From assembly GCF_932274485.2 (NCBI RefSeq), contig NC_065886.2, positions 33,777,501 through 33,841,500 of the forward strand: a stretch of DNA of 64,000 bases, written 5' to 3'. Positions 9,808 to 21,784 of the stretch are shown piece by piece. How positions within the stretch are numbered: the first letter of the stretch is position 1; every line of letters starts with the position of its first letter. The notes beneath the pieces are model-generated. The model ran no database searches. It had not been told where the DNA came from and saw nothing but the letters and a program-made list of their open reading frames with translations. This DNA comes from Patella vulgata. Its lineage: Eukaryota; Mollusca; Gastropoda; Patellidae. A program made the position numbers and the translations under genes.

Positions 9808-11285
9808 ACCTATGTTACCCCTTTAATTAAAAAGTCTACACTGGATCCTAATGTCTCTAACTTAAGTTTTATTTCTAAAATATTGGAGAAATGTATTGCT
9901 CAGATAAAGGTCCATCTAGATCAGTGATTGTCAACCAGTGTGCCGCGAGATCTTCCTAAGTGTGCCGCGAAATTTTGAACGGCACACTAAGAAAATGTGA
10001 AAAAATATGTGACCGCCATTGAGTATCCACTGATAAGTTCATATCTGTGTTTGTTCTTTATTTAGTTTGAGTCATTCTAAGTGTCTATGACTAGTCTCTG
10101 TCTACGGTTGTATGACGTCTGACTTACATGTACCATGTTTTTATTTTGCAAAATTCAGATATTTTTATATATATTTAGCCAGGTGTGCCGCTATTTCTTC
10201 ATGTGTTTCAAGGTGTGTCGTTGGCAAAATAAGGTTGAGAACGACTGATCTAGATGATAACTATTTGTATGAACCATTTCAAAGTGCTTATAAACAATGT
10301 AACAGTACCGAAACAGCTTTAACCTGGGTTTCAAATCATATCTTAATGGAAATTGATAATAGAAAATGTACATTTTTAATTCTATTAGATTTATCTGCTG
10401 CTTTCGACACAGTGGATCCCCTTCTATTCTATACGTAGACTTCATTTTAAATTCAGTATTTGTGGCTCTGCATTAAATCTTTAAGAAAGCTATTTTGTGG
10501 GTAGAAAACAGTGTATTTTAGTTAATTGTAAATCGTCGTCTGAATCTGATTTCTCCTCTTGGTTTCCTCAAGGTTCTGTTCTTGGTCTGATTTTATTTAC
10601 CCTTTATATGTCACTATTAGTTGATATTGTCAGAAAATATGGTCTCAGCTTTCATTTGTATGCCGATAATAATCAATTATATATTTCATTGACACCTAAT
10701 TGTCCATCTTCTTTCAATTTATCAAAATTGCAACTTGAGAACTCTATTAGTGAAATTAGGAAAATGGATGTCAAAGAAATTTCTAAAATGAATGATGATA
10801 AAACCGAATATTTGTTATTAGGCTCAAGGCATCAATTAAGTAAATCTGCACATGATAACCCCCCCTGTTGTAATTGGTAATTGTGATATATTTTCATCTT
10901 ATTCTGCCCGTAATATTGGCGCAATCTTTGATAGTTTTATGCTTATGGGAGCGCAAGTAAATAATATTTGTAAATTGTGCTATTTTAATATCAGAAATAT
11001 AGGTAAAATACGTAAATTTGTAACTGTAGATTCCACTAAGTCACTTGTTAATTCTCTGGTCACTTCTCTATTAGATAACTTTAATTCACTTTTAGTTGGT
11101 TAACTCGTAGAGATAAATTACAAACAGTACAGAATACTGCAGTTAGACTTGTTACTTTAACTAAGAAATGTGCCAAATAACTCCTGTTTTATTTAATTTA
11201 CACTGGTTACCTGTTAAATATCGAATTGATTTTAAGATTTTATTACTTATTTTCAAATGTTTAGATAATTTAGCTCCTGTAAGGG
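9808..11285 (+). mobile_element. LINE fragment, L2/CR1-like reverse transcriptase, broken
   Basis: Translated segments in order: STLDPNVSNLSFISKILEKC (9.81-9.92 kb), then after a DNA transposon insertion [51 protein letters not shown] in place of YADD, and LQTVQNTAVRLVT followed by HWLPVKYRIDFKIL. These are the thumb-to-palm landmarks of L2/CR1-type reverse transcriptase. Several frame breaks and the YADD change show it is dead. The endonuclease part is absent (5' truncated). The assignment to L2 versus CR1 is from memory of family motifs. Confidence 0.82.
9922..10247. mobile_element. hAT-type MITE (326 bp) inserted in the LINE
   Basis: Ends cagtgattgtcaaccagtg and, reversed, cagtcgttctcaacctt. 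It is flanked by a perfect 8-bp TSD, ATCTAGAT, at 9914-9921 and 10248-10255. An 8-bp TSD with CAGTG...CAACC ends fits hAT. The interior is rich in tgtgccgcg words and has no transposase. Confidence 0.9.
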
Positions 11286-11397
11286 TGGCCCACCATAGAT
11301 AAATATCTCGACAATTACACCACAGTATTTATATATACCAAGCCTTAAATCAGTTTCGCACATTTATAGTCACTAAATAAATGGTCATGTTGTACTT

Positions 11398-11800
11398 AAA
11401 GATACATTATGGGAGATAAGATAAAGAGATGGCAGTTCTCGCTATAATAGTTAAAAACTAGATAGTGTAAAGGTAATTTGCTGGAAATTTCAGTCAAATT
11501 GATCCACTATGAGCCGAGAAAGAAGCTGGTGAAATTTTTGCATAGTCTCGGTCATCATTACTAAAATCATTAATATAAACAGCATAGTCTCGATTATCCA
11601 CTTTTATTGATTTAATTATCAATAGCCGTTAGCGGCATATAGGAATCTAATCCAGCCAACATCAAAGGCTAGCCTTGACATCGAGAGTTTATTATGGTCT
11701 GGATAAGTTAATTAATGTCTAATTGATAATTTAGATAACATTTCAGGCCTAAAGAAAGACTTGTAATAAGCAGATTTTGCTCTTGCATAATGTATGTTTA
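11398..11800. mobile_element. MITE family M1, copy 1
   Basis: Starts aaagatacattatgggagat and ends tgcataatgtatgttta, giving imperfect inverted ends around TACATTATG. A second copy is at 18691-19069, sharing gttaaaaactagata and aatttcagtcaa. Confidence 0.65.
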
Positions 11801-12381
11801 ATAAGCTATGATCATTTAACCATACATCAATAATAGACTGAAAGATGGTTACAAGTGTCAGCCATAACATCCGGGCACTTTTGAGTAAAAAATAGGTTAC
11901 GTGCCATTGTTTTGAAATTAGTCTCGCTTAACCAGTCTACCAACCATTCTACGTCTGACAGGCCAGGATAATCCAAACTACTTTTTTACGAAACATAACA
12001 GAAAACTGGAACAAGAAATTAAATTTAGAATGTGTGGTATAAATTGTCGTTCTCTCAATTAATCCAGTTCTGCATGTACGTGCTTTAGCCGTTGAAAAAT
12101 TTGGTCTAATGCACATGTAATGGGTCAGTCTCCATGTAACTAGCGAAAACGCGCAGATGGAGAACAAGCTTTAATTGACTTACAGATAACAGTGAAAACT
12201 ATTTATAGAAAAAAGAAGAAATGTAAATGCATCTGCCCGTAAATCATCAGGTATAATTTCATTTATTTATAGTTTTTATCAAAAATATCTATTATCTACC
12301 CCTTTCTACTCCTTCCCCATCCCACTCATTGAAAGTTGACATAAATGTATTAAAACATTGATTATTATTGTTTTGTTTTTA
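11801..12381. other. No recognised element
   Basis: AT-rich sequence without a supported gene or repeat. A 72-codon minus frame at 11949-12167 has no recognisable features. Confidence 0.3.
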
Positions 12382-12950
12382 CAATTAATACACTAATTAG
12401 CAGGTGAAACCATAACTACAAGATGAGGGGGTTAACCACACAGGCAAGAAATCGAAAACTAGGGGAAGGAAACCATAATGTATTGATAACATTTAGAAAT
12501 AATATCAAATGATAATATCAAATGGGAGAATACAGAAATACTAGCTAAAAATTTACCAACTTGGAAAAATAGAATTCTATGAGAAGCGCTAGAAATTCAA
12601 AAACATAAGCCTAAATTAAATAGGGACTCAGGACATTTTCTCCCAAATCTTTGGGTCGATTTATTTAATTCCTATTAATGTGAAGTTTTCAATTTCTTGC
12701 CTGTACGGTTAACCATTTTCATCTCGTAATTATGGTTTCACCTGCTATATTAGTGTTTATTTGTTGCATATATATATATATTGCCATCTGTTATCCCAAT
12801 AATCTCGTTTAATTATTAGTTTTATCTGCTAATTTCTAAATGTTATCAATACATTATGGTTTCCTTCCCCTAGTTTTCGATTTCTTGCCTGTGTGGTTAA
12901 CCCCCTCATCTTGTAGTTATGGTTTCACCTGCTAATTAGTGTATTAATTG
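12382..12950. repeat. Long inverted repeat with 119-bp arms
   Basis: Left arm 12382-12500 and right arm 12832-12950 are reverse complements with no mismatch found by eye; the spacer is 331 bp. A more diverged copy of the arm, in right-arm orientation, lies at about 12690-12770 inside the spacer. Another related unit follows at about 12995-13090, about 185 bp downstream of its match. Confidence 0.9.
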
Positions 12951-13089
12951 TTATCTATATATTCCTATCTCTCATATAGTTAATCTCTTATAATTATTAG
13001 TTTGATCTGCTAATATTTCTAATTGTTATCAATACATTACAGTCTTTCATCTTGTTAATCCTTTTGTAATTGTTTATCCATATTATTAC

Positions 13090-13330
13090 TTCTCTCACCT
13101 TATTTATTCTTAATTAATGATTAATCTGTTACATGGTTTCCAATTTGTTAACTATATATTGCACCACATTTTTGTTATATATCATTGTCTACGATATCAC
13201 CTTAGGTGGAAGTGGACGTAAAACCCCAGAAACGAACGAACGAACGAAATGTTATATATCATTATTTGCTTGATAACGATATCTGTATATGTATCGAAAC
13301 GTAGCATGTTAATAAATTCAGAAGTAGTAT
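13090..13330 (+). mobile_element. End of a dispersed element with hammerhead-like motif
   Basis: Shares tatcaccttaggtggaagtg and the terminal block gaaacgtagcatgttaata with the reverse-oriented copy at 14785-15165. A possible ribozyme-like core is at 13269-13305: cttgataa, a stem cgata...tatcg, then GAAACGT. It is possibly Penelope-like, but no protein is seen. Confidence 0.45.
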
Positions 13331-13379
13331 ATCCATATAAGTGTTTTTAATTTATCGATGAATTGTTTGTTTCTGTGCG

Positions 13380-13575
13380 TTAGATCAAAAGATCTATCAT
13401 TGAGTCAAGTGGTGTGATTTTGATACCCTGCTTGTACCGGTACAAGAGAAGGAGTAGGGTCACCTGTTTAACCCCTGCGGTTTTCACTGGATCCTCCAGT
13501 TTCTCCCACTGTCAGAGACCCCTATGTGCGAGTGAATTATTGAAATAAAGATTTAACAATGTTAGTCCTGAAATG
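13380..13575 (+). mobile_element. SINE-A copy lacking the first part of the head
   Basis: Shows tcattgagtcaagtggtgtg, ggagtagggtcacctg, tttctcccactg, gtgaattattgaaataaag and gttagtcctgaaatgatc. Confidence 0.75.
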
Positions 13576-13670
13576 ATCTTTTGAAACTTTGCATACCTAT
13601 TCCTCATTTGCTAAAGATGATCCCTATTTTTGGTGATTGCCCGATCCCCAGGGCAGAGCCACACACATTT

Positions 13671-14450
13671 TTATACGCCCACATTTTCATGTGGAGGTAT
13701 TATGCCGTCGCCCCTGTCCGTCCGTCCGTCCACAATTGTTTGTGGACTCTCTACAGGTCACAATTCTTATCCGATTTTGACGAAACTTGAAATATAGGTT
13801 TATCCCCAAAAGATCTCGGCTGCTTTCGATATTGGCATGTATCGGATCGAAACTTCATGGATTATGGCCCCTGATTGTACGAAAAATCACGTTTTTAGCT
13901 TGTGGACCCTATAGAGGTCACAATTTTTATCCGATTTTTTTGAAACTTGAAATGTAAGTTTATAACCCAAAGATCTCGGTTCCTTTCGATATTCGCGCAT
14001 ATCGGACCGTAACTTCCTGAATTATGGCCCCTGATTGTACGAAAAATCGCGTTTTTAGCTTGTGGACCCTATAGAGGTCATAATTTTTATCCGATTTAAA
14101 AAAACGTATTATTATATCACCGTTACACCCTAAGGCAGGTTGAGTTCAAATTTCGTGAAAATCGGCCCAAAATTGACAGACAAAATGGCCGCTGTTCGTT
14201 CTGAAATAGCGTAAAAATATGGTATATCAAGGTTGTGGACCCTATAGAGGTCACAATTTTTATCCGATTTTGTTGAAACTTGAAATGTAAGTTTATAACA
14301 CAAAGATTTCAGTTCCTTTCGATATTCGCGCATATTGAATTGTAATTTCCTGAATTATGGCCCTTGATAGTAGGAAAAATCACTTTCTTGTTAGCTTGTT
14401 CTCTATCCATCTCTCGAAAATGTGGGCGTATCCTGCCTGGCAGCCGCTGG
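13671..14450 (+). mobile_element. Repeat E, copy 1
   Basis: Begins cgcccacattttcatgtgg, followed by gtccgtccgtccgtccac. It then carries internal units built on aggtcacaatttttatccga, gatctcggttcctttcgata and attatggcccctgattgt, and ends gaaaatgtgggcgtatcctg. The ends are inverted over about 13 bp. No protein is encoded. About three internal units. Confidence 0.8.
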
Positions 14451-14690
14451 TTGCTTTGTGGATCTGTGTGTTGCCTACAAACGGGCCACAATTCTTAATA
14501 CATGTCTTGGAACTTGGCTTATGTATTCCTTATAGTTTTAGGATGGCAACTGTTGATTTTGGTGCTGAGCCACGCCCAATTTTTGTACCATTTATCGTAT
14601 ACAGGCCCCAATTCTGAATGGATCAGCTTGGAACTTGGCAATGTTTTCCTTATGGCCTAAGGGTGGCAACTGTTGACTTTGGTGCATGTC
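14451..14690 (+). repeat. Two tandem units of about 100 bp
   Basis: Units contain cttggaacttggc, ttccttat and ggtggcaactgttga, repeated near 14510 and 14625. They lie directly after Repeat E and may be a variant end of it. Confidence 0.6.
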
Positions 14691-14694
14691 CCAA

Positions 14695-14760
14695 GCCGGA
14701 ATGGTTATCATAAGTTCTGTCATTGAGTCAACTGGTGTGGATTTGATTCCCTGACACACT
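14695..14760 (+). mobile_element. SINE-A head fragment
   Basis: gaatggttatcataagttct, gtcattgagtcaactggtgt and gatttgattccctg; the rest is missing. Confidence 0.65.
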
Positions 14761-14784
14761 AACACTATTTATGGAATAACAATT

Positions 14785-15165
14785 ACTGGTTTATTAACAT
14801 GCAACGTTTCCACGATGATACTCTCGTCTTTATCAAGTTAATGATAACATATATGATGAGTTAGTTGTATTTTACGTCCGCTTCCACCGAGGTGATATCG
14901 CAGACAATGACGTGTTATGTGTACAAGGTGCATTAATTTACAATGTGATTAATGAGAAATAATAGGATAATTAGGTTTTCATATATATGTACATAGGACA
15001 ATAAACAACATATATGTAAAACATCAAGTATTTATATACAGTAAAAAGAAGCCATAAATATAGACATTGTATATAACAAGCACTGATCAAAGTGATGATG
15101 ACAAAGTCCTACATTGTTACAGTAAACCGAAGCCATGATTAAAAGAACTAGAAGTAAGCATTAAT
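14785..15165 (-). mobile_element. Reverse copy of the hammerhead-motif element
   Basis: Inverse of the 13090-13330 block: ttattaacatgcaacgtttc and tattttacgtccgcttccac. Read on the minus strand, 14838-14801 gives cttgataaag, a stem acga...tcgt, then GGAAACGT. Followed by AT-rich sequence. Confidence 0.45.
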
Positions 15166-15174
15166 TTTACGTCA

Positions 15175-15725
15175 GGGGTGGGTTTTGAGGGGTCTTTTTT
15201 TGTTGAAATTATGTACACTGTTTTACATATTAGAACTATAATTTCCAATTCCTAAATATGTGACATCTATTGACTCCTGTGTGGGCATAGGTTTTGTTGC
15301 CTGACTCCTCTGTGGGCATAGGTTTTGTTGCCTGACAACCTATCTTTTGCTGAATTATGGCCCTTTGTTGACATAAAATCAATGAAAATTTATTGTATAG
15401 AATTGTTTTTCTAGTTCTGATCTCAGGTATTTGGTTAAAGGTTGGTTCACTGCTGTATCTGTCTCTCTTATGACATAAAATCAATGAAAATTATATTTTC
15501 ATGAATTATTTTATGTGAAACTTTGAGGGTTTTTTTTTTTGTTGAAATTATGTACACTGTTTTACATATTAGAACTATAATTTCCATCTTTACATGTAGT
15601 AGATTCACAGAAATGTATCTGCAGTATTGGCCTTTTATTAAATTAATGCATTGTGAAATTGTTATTGAATAAAAAAAAAGGCATGACACTTTACAATGTT
15701 ATTTATGACTATAATTCCAGCATTT
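15175..15725 (+). repeat. Duplicated segments related to Repeat F ends
   Basis: A block gttgaaattatgtacactgt with flanks occurs near 15200 and 15540. A 30-bp unit tgtgggcataggttttgttg occurs twice at 15272-15330. It shares gcctgacaacctatctt with the Repeat F end at 17100. Confidence 0.6.
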
Positions 15726-15728
15726 TAA

Positions 15729-17125
15729 TTTTTATACACCCACATGGAAATGTGGTCGTATATTGCCATTCGTCGTCCTCAATTTCTTGAGACTACAGAC
15801 TACATTTATAATCTGATTGTTTTGAAATTGATATATGCTTACATTAGTAAGATGAAGTATGGCCCTTGTTTCACTTTATTGCACCATTTGAAAAGAAGAA
15901 GCCTATGGAATTTCAGAAATTTCTATTAATTACATCTGGAGTTATGGCCATTGTTTCACTTTTTCAAACCCTGGAACGCTCTAAAGACGAAAGTTAATCT
16001 TCTGATCTGTATGAAATTTGTATGCATTATTTAAATTAACGAAACGAAGAAGCCTATGGAATTTCAGCAATTTCTGTTAATTATGTCTAGAGTTATTGCA
16101 CTTGTCTCACTTTGTTGAACCTTGTGAATACTCTAACGACAAAAATCATCATATGATCTGTATGAAATTTATATGCATCATTTGAGTTAGTGAAACAAAA
16201 AAGTCTATTGAATTTCGTCAATTTCCGTTAATTACATCTACGTGTAAAGTTATGGCCATTGTTTCACTTTGTCGAACTCTGTGAACGATCTAAAGACAAA
16301 AGTCATCCTCCAATCTGTTTGAAATTTAGATGCATTATTTAAATTAGTAAACGATAAAAGGCTGTCGAATTTCAACAATTTTTATATGACCACATTGAAA
16401 TGTGGTTGTATATTGTCGTCACCCCTGTCTGTCAGGCGTCCACAATTGCTTGTGGACACTCTAGAGGATAAAGTTAATATCCGATTAACTTGAAATTTAT
16501 ACACAGTGTTTAAGGTCAATAGACAAAGAAGCCTATTGATTTTCAGCGATTTCCGATAATTACTGTCAGAGTTATGAACCTTGATCACTTCAAAAAATCT
16601 TGCGGAAGCTCTAGAGGCCTAAGTTAATATCCGATTGACTTTAAATTTATACACAGTGGTTAAGGTCATAAGACGAAGAAGCCTATTGATTTTCAGCGAT
16701 TTCTGATAGTTACTGCCAGAGTTATGGCCCTTGATCAATTCAAAAAATCTTGTGGACGCTCTAGAGGCTAAAGTTATCATCCGGTTGACTTTAGATTGAT
16801 ACACAGAGTTTAATACCCCGTTTAGACGCTTATTTTTAAACCAGTTCAATATCACCGGGGGTTTTAAGACACGTATATTGATTTTCAATGAATTTTGATA
16901 ATTTGAACAGCTAAATCCATGATATTAAATGTACCTTATAAAAGCCAAACAAATTCTAATGATTTTCTGATAATTCCTTAATGAGTTGTTACTCTTAATC
17001 AGATTTTAGTGTATTGTAAATGTTTCATTACCGAAAAAAGTAAAAAAATGTGACCACTCTTGTTGACTGCCCGGACATGCTGTGGGCATATGTTACGTTG
17101 CCTGGCAACCTATCTTTGTATATTA
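15729..17125 (+). mobile_element. Repeat F, compound copy
   Basis: Two heads, tttttatacacccacatgga (15729) and tttttatatgaccacattga (16379), each followed by tandem units near 130-140 bp. Units carry agttaatatccgattgactt, atacacagtgtttaaggtca and cctattgattttcagcgatt. Ends gggcatatgttacgttgcct. The layout is like Repeat E but the units differ. Confidence 0.7.
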
Positions 17126-17575
17126 CTTCCAGAGTTAAAGCCCTTGTTTCAGTTTGTAGCACCTTGTTAACATTCAAAGGACAAGATTATAATCTGATCT
17201 GTATGAAATTGTCTAGTAAATGCCCCCCATTTGGCCATCCAAATTTGGAATTTCTGGGATTTAATAATTTCATGCTCTTCCTTTTGAAACGTACCATGAC
17301 AATAAAAGCAGGAATGTGGACGTATATTGAAGCGTAAGTGATGCTCTTGTTGGTATATAGTTATTATTCTAGAGCATACGTCAGAAACTGTTTAAGATAC
17401 CTTTATAACACTTTTACATTCATCACCCTATTCCGTCCCGATTTCATTTCTGGAGCATATTTCATTACCTTTTCAAGAAATTTTTTTGAAACTTTGTATA
17501 AACATCAAACTATTATAGTATTTTATTTTTTGATGTAGAAGCTTAATGTTTAACATACAGCAGCTGATTGAGGTA
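17126..17575. other. No recognised element
   Basis: No gene or named repeat is supported. Two short + frames (17050-17337 and 17338-17538) have no recognisable domain. Confidence 0.3.
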
Positions 17576-17577
17576 GG

Positions 17578-17835
17578 CAGGAGGGTGGATGGCCGAATGG
17601 TTAGTGTGTGCGCACTGTATCGTAAGGTCTGTCATTGAGTTAACTGATCGATATACGTGACAAGGAGTATGGTCGCCTGTCCAATCTTGTGGGATTTCTC
17701 CAAGTCCTCAGGTTTTCTCCCACTGTTTAAGATTCCTACTGCAAGCAAATTATTGAAATAAAATTGAACCATATGTTAGTCCCGAAATGACCTAGTTTGA
17801 GTCGAGCAGAAGTGAAATCCCATTTCTCTCTCTTG
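17578..17835 (+). mobile_element. SINE-A copy, near full length
   Basis: Head ggatggccgaatggttagtg, then gacaaggagtatggtcgcct, ttttctcccactg, attgaaataaaattgaacca and a (CT)n end. The box-B segment is damaged. Confidence 0.85.
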
Positions 17836-18297
17836 AGGTAGGCAAAGGTTGTTGTGCAAACCTTACAGCTAGTAGTGACCATGCCTTGCTGAGCTACTGT
17901 GATCAGAGTGTGAATCTTCTGACTAGTCCCATTGATATTCCAAGATGTTGTTTTTCCTTCCAAACAAGGGCACGGGATGGTGATGACTAATCATCTTGTA
18001 TGAATTATTATTTAGACATTTATTCAAATGACAAGCTTCATTATCCGGAATGGAGGAGAAAAATAGTATTTTAAACGCCAGTTCATTTAATTTTTGTATC
18101 TATCAGGATTTTATTTCCTAACCAATTACTTGAGATTGACAAATGTGTCTGTATTTGTGAAACCCAACTCTTGTCTTCAATCTCTCTCTACATTTCATTC
18201 CAGCAGATATCAACTGTTTTGTTATCTTGTTTTGGGTAAAAGAAAACAAATTATATGTTTTATTTCTTCACGCATTCGTTCCCGATGTTGGACAAAA

Positions 18298-18575
18298 AAA
18301 GTTCATTATGATTTTCCAGCGTGGTTCCCCATGTCAGTGATGTAGGACGGAAGGTCTGGCAAGGGACAACCTATAATTATTCAGATGGGATGAAAAAATC
18401 TGGGCCCTGTATACTTTACATTGGCATGCACGTAAAAGAACCCTTGACATTTGGAATTTGAAATAAGAGTAGGCCATAGCTCTGATGTCCAGGCGAAATT
18501 CCTCTCATAGCCCACTGCATGGTATATGCCCATCTTCATTGGCCAAGTAGGACATTAAAGCCAATTTCATTTCAT
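18298..18575 (+). mobile_element. SINE-B copy without head
   Basis: aagttcattatgattttcca, gtcagtgatgtaggacggaa, ttggcatgcacgtaaaagaa and catagcccactgcatggtat, ending aatttcatttcatttca. Confidence 0.8.
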
Positions 18576-18589
18576 TTCAATTTTAGATC

Positions 18590-18690
18590 ATAAGGTCATA
18601 TAACAGGGTATAGGGTCGCCTGTCCAACCTTATGGGTTTTCTCCACATCCTCCAGTTTCCTCCCACTGCAAAGAGGCACAACAATTTATT
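18590..18690 (+). mobile_element. SINE-A fragment, host of an M1 insertion
   Basis: atagggtcgcctgtccaacc, ttttctccacatcctcc and tttcctcccactgcaaag break off at caatttatt, where an M1 MITE starts. A (CT)n run resumes after the MITE. Confidence 0.65.
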
Positions 18691-19065
18691 AAAGATACAA
18701 TATGGGAGATTAGATAAAGAGCTGGCAGTTCTCACTATAATAGTTAAAAACTAGATAATCTAAAGGGAATATGCTGAAAATTTCAGTCAAGTTGATCCCA
18801 TTCGAACCAAGATTTTAGCGATTGAATTTTCGGCCTAGACTCGATCATCATTTCTAAAGTCAGTACAATAAAAAACATAGTCTCAATTATCCATTTCATG
18901 ATTAAATCATGAATGGAAGTCGAACAGCAAATCGGAACCTAATCCAATAAACATCTCAGGCTAGCGATGACATCTGAATAAGTTAATTGATGTCTAATTA
19001 ATAGTTTATATAACATTTCAGGCCTAAAGAAAGACCTAGCAGATTTAGCTCTTGCATAATAATGT

Positions 19066-19069
<4 letters not shown>
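18691..19069. mobile_element. MITE family M1, copy 2
   Basis: Starts aaagatacaatatgggagat and ends cttgcataataatgttta; it matches copy 1 along its length with indels. Confidence 0.65.
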
Positions 19070-19117
<48 letters not shown>

Positions 19118-19118
19118 G
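19069..19118 (+). repeat. (CT)n microsatellite
   Basis: About 50 bp of CT repeats with a few T insertions, consistent with the (CT)n tail of the interrupted SINE-A upstream. Confidence 0.85.
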
Positions 19119-19639
19119 AGAAGATAAAATAAAATATAAAGAAGTAATATTTACATGTATGGTAAAAGTGTAATAGTATAAATCTACTAATGGTTTGTTT
19201 AAACCTATTTGAACTGTTAAATTGGATTCAAAAAATAAATACAAGAGATTGTCCATTATCTCTCTCTCAAAGCATGTCCATAAACATGAGATGATGGATA
19301 TTTGTCAATGAATACGGTAAACCCACACCCTCCCACCCCCCACACCCCTCCCCCCTTCACCTCCCTTATTAAATGAGTTGGACAATATCTGATGTATGAT
19401 AATACAAGAAATAGCTGTAAATATTATGAATTTGTGGATGGTTATATACACCCCTTTTATTGAATAAGTTGGTCAATATCTTATAGAGGAATACAAGACA
19501 TGGTCTGTCTGTATACAACTACCAGAAGTAAATCAATATTATATTGGAACTGATTTGTCCTTCAGTATGTCAGGATGTGAGAGAGTTAGAGGGGTTAGCG
19601 TCCAGTGTGTTATGCTAACATTAGACTCATGGACAAATT

Positions 19640-20395
19640 AATACACATTTCTACAAAACAGTTGAGTTTTTATAGGTGACTAAATCACAAGATATCATAG
19701 GTTATTTATTTTGTGTTGTTCAGAGAGCTGACAGAGATTCTGTTATGTAACCAACAAGAGACATCAGGGGAAATATTACAGATTTCTACTAAACAGTTGT
19801 TCAGTTCGTTTTTTGGGTTCTACCACAATATATATATAACTGGTAAGTTTTATTGTTTTGTGTTTTTGTAACTCATTTGATGGTCTGCAGATCACTGTCT
19901 GATCAGAGTGCTTAAAATTCTGTTATGTAACCGATATAGACCAGGAGAAGAATTACTGATGTCTACTCAAGTCATTCAATTCGGTTTTGTGACTAATTGT
20001 TTAGTGTGTTTGTGTGCGACTAAATCGTAACAGGTTAGTTATTTTATGATCAGAGAGCTGAGAGAGGTTCTGTTACGTAACAGAGACCAGAGGAAAAATT
20101 ACAGATGTCTACTATAGTCTTTCAGTTTGGTTTTGTGACTAATGTTTGTGTGTGACTGAATAGTAACCGATCACTGCTTATGTGTTTATCGTAACTAATT
20201 GGAGTTTTTAGACCCAACGGGAAAAATTACAGATTTCAACTTAACAGTGTTCAGTTTGTTTTTTGTATATGACTAAATTGGAACATGTCATTGATCTGTT
20301 ATTGTTGTGAATGATAAGAGAGCCCCGAAAATCCGTTACATAACTGATAGACACCCAGGAAAAAAATTACAGATTTCTACAAAACGGTTGTTTAT
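19640..20395. repeat. Diverged tandem array, four to five units of about 150-190 bp
   Basis: Each unit has gagagctgagagaggttctg, gttacgtaac, a caggaaaaattacagat-like word, tctactaaacagttgttcag and gttttgtgac. Units are old and unequal. Chance open frame at its end (20396-20680). Confidence 0.7.
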
Positions 20396-20519
20396 ATGTC
20401 AGTTGGTGAAAAAGAAATATATTTGGGAAAGAATTTGCTCTGTGATGAAGATCTAATTTCATTTGTCTCCGTCTGCCAGTCAGTGTGTGTTCATTGTTCA
20501 AGGGAGGTCACAGTGTGGT

Positions 20520-20700
20520 GTTGTACAACCAATAGATTCACAGACAAAAAACAGATTTGTACAAATCAAGTCGTTATTTTGTTGTTTCTGAAAGCAGCTA
20601 TGAGAAAATGTGTACAACCATTTAACTCTCAGACAAATAATAGATTTCTACAACATCAAGTCGTTTTTTGTTGTTTCTGAAAGTAGCTTACAAGAAAATG
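20520..20700. repeat. Two tandem units of about 90 bp
   Basis: tgtacaacca, cagacaaa, atttctacaacatcaagtcg and gttgtttctgaaagtagct repeat once. Confidence 0.75.
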
Positions 20701-20869
20701 AGATATTTTGTGATACGAGCGAGTTACTGCTTGACATATTGATATAGATAACTCATGATGTGTAATTTGTCTGCCAATGGCAGTGTTTGTGTTAATGGCT
20801 GTGTTTTGTGACCAATAAGAAGAGAGACAAGATTCCATGGATGTAAAAAAAAACTGTAAACCAAACAGA

Positions 20870-21300
20870 GAAGAGAGATTTTGTGTTGAAGTAATTCTAA
20901 CTCAACTAAATGTTGAGGAGTAATTTCAACTCAAGAGAAGAGATTGTGTTGGGAGTAATTCTTACTCAACTTATTGGGAGTGATTCTAACTGAACGGAAG
21001 AGATTCTGTTGAGAGTGATTCTAACTCAACGGAAGAGATTGTGTTAGGAGTACTTCTAATTGAACAGAAGAGGAGAGATTGTGTTAGGAGTACTTCTAAT
21101 TGAACAGAAGAGGAGAGATTGTGTTGGGAGTAATTCTAACTGGACGGAAGAGGAGAGATTGTGTTGGGAGTAATTCTAACTGGACGGAAGAGGAGAGATT
21201 GTGTTGGGAGTAATTCTAATTGAACGGAAGATAAGTGATTGTGTTGGGAGTAATTCTAATTGAACGGAAGACGAGAGATTGTATTGAGAGTAATTGATTG
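20870..21300. repeat. Minisatellite, unit about 40 bp
   Basis: About nine units of gagattgtgttgggagtaat with tctaactgaacggaagag. Units in 21040-21260 are nearly identical; outer ones are diverged. Confidence 0.88.
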
Positions 21301-21509
21301 AGAAACAGATTGAAATACGTTAAATTGGTCCAATTTTGATGTTTGATTGTTAATATTCATGGTAAGTTTGATTAGTGTATTTAGAAATTACAAATGAATT
21401 TCCTGAATTGATGATAAGGGGCACCAGGTGTTCTAAAAAAAAGGGAAGCATACCCGGATATTATATGCACATCACATACCACTATATAGTCATCTCTTCA
21501 GACTTAGGA

Positions 21510-21745
21510 GAGTGGGTATGTAGGGGGTGGATGCATGCTAAACATGTGCTTTAGATCCGAAGGTCTCTTATTGAGCAACTGACATGGTTTTGATCTATGG
21601 GTGTATGTGATAAGGAGTAGGGTCACCTGTCTAACATCGTGGGTTTTCTCCGGGTCCTCCGGTTTCCTCAGACTGCTAAAGACTTCTATGCTCGAGCGAA
21701 TTATTGAAAAAATATTGAACCATATGTTAGTCTCATTTGGAGCTA
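21510..21745 (+). mobile_element. SINE-A copy
   Basis: Damaged head, then gataaggagtagggtcacct, gggttttctccgggtcctcc, ggtttcctcagactgctaaa, gcgaattattgaaa and gaaccatatgttagtctc. No (CT)n end. Confidence 0.8.
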
Positions 21746-21784
21746 TTGTTAGGAATTTCTTGGTAGAAGATAACATATATAGAT

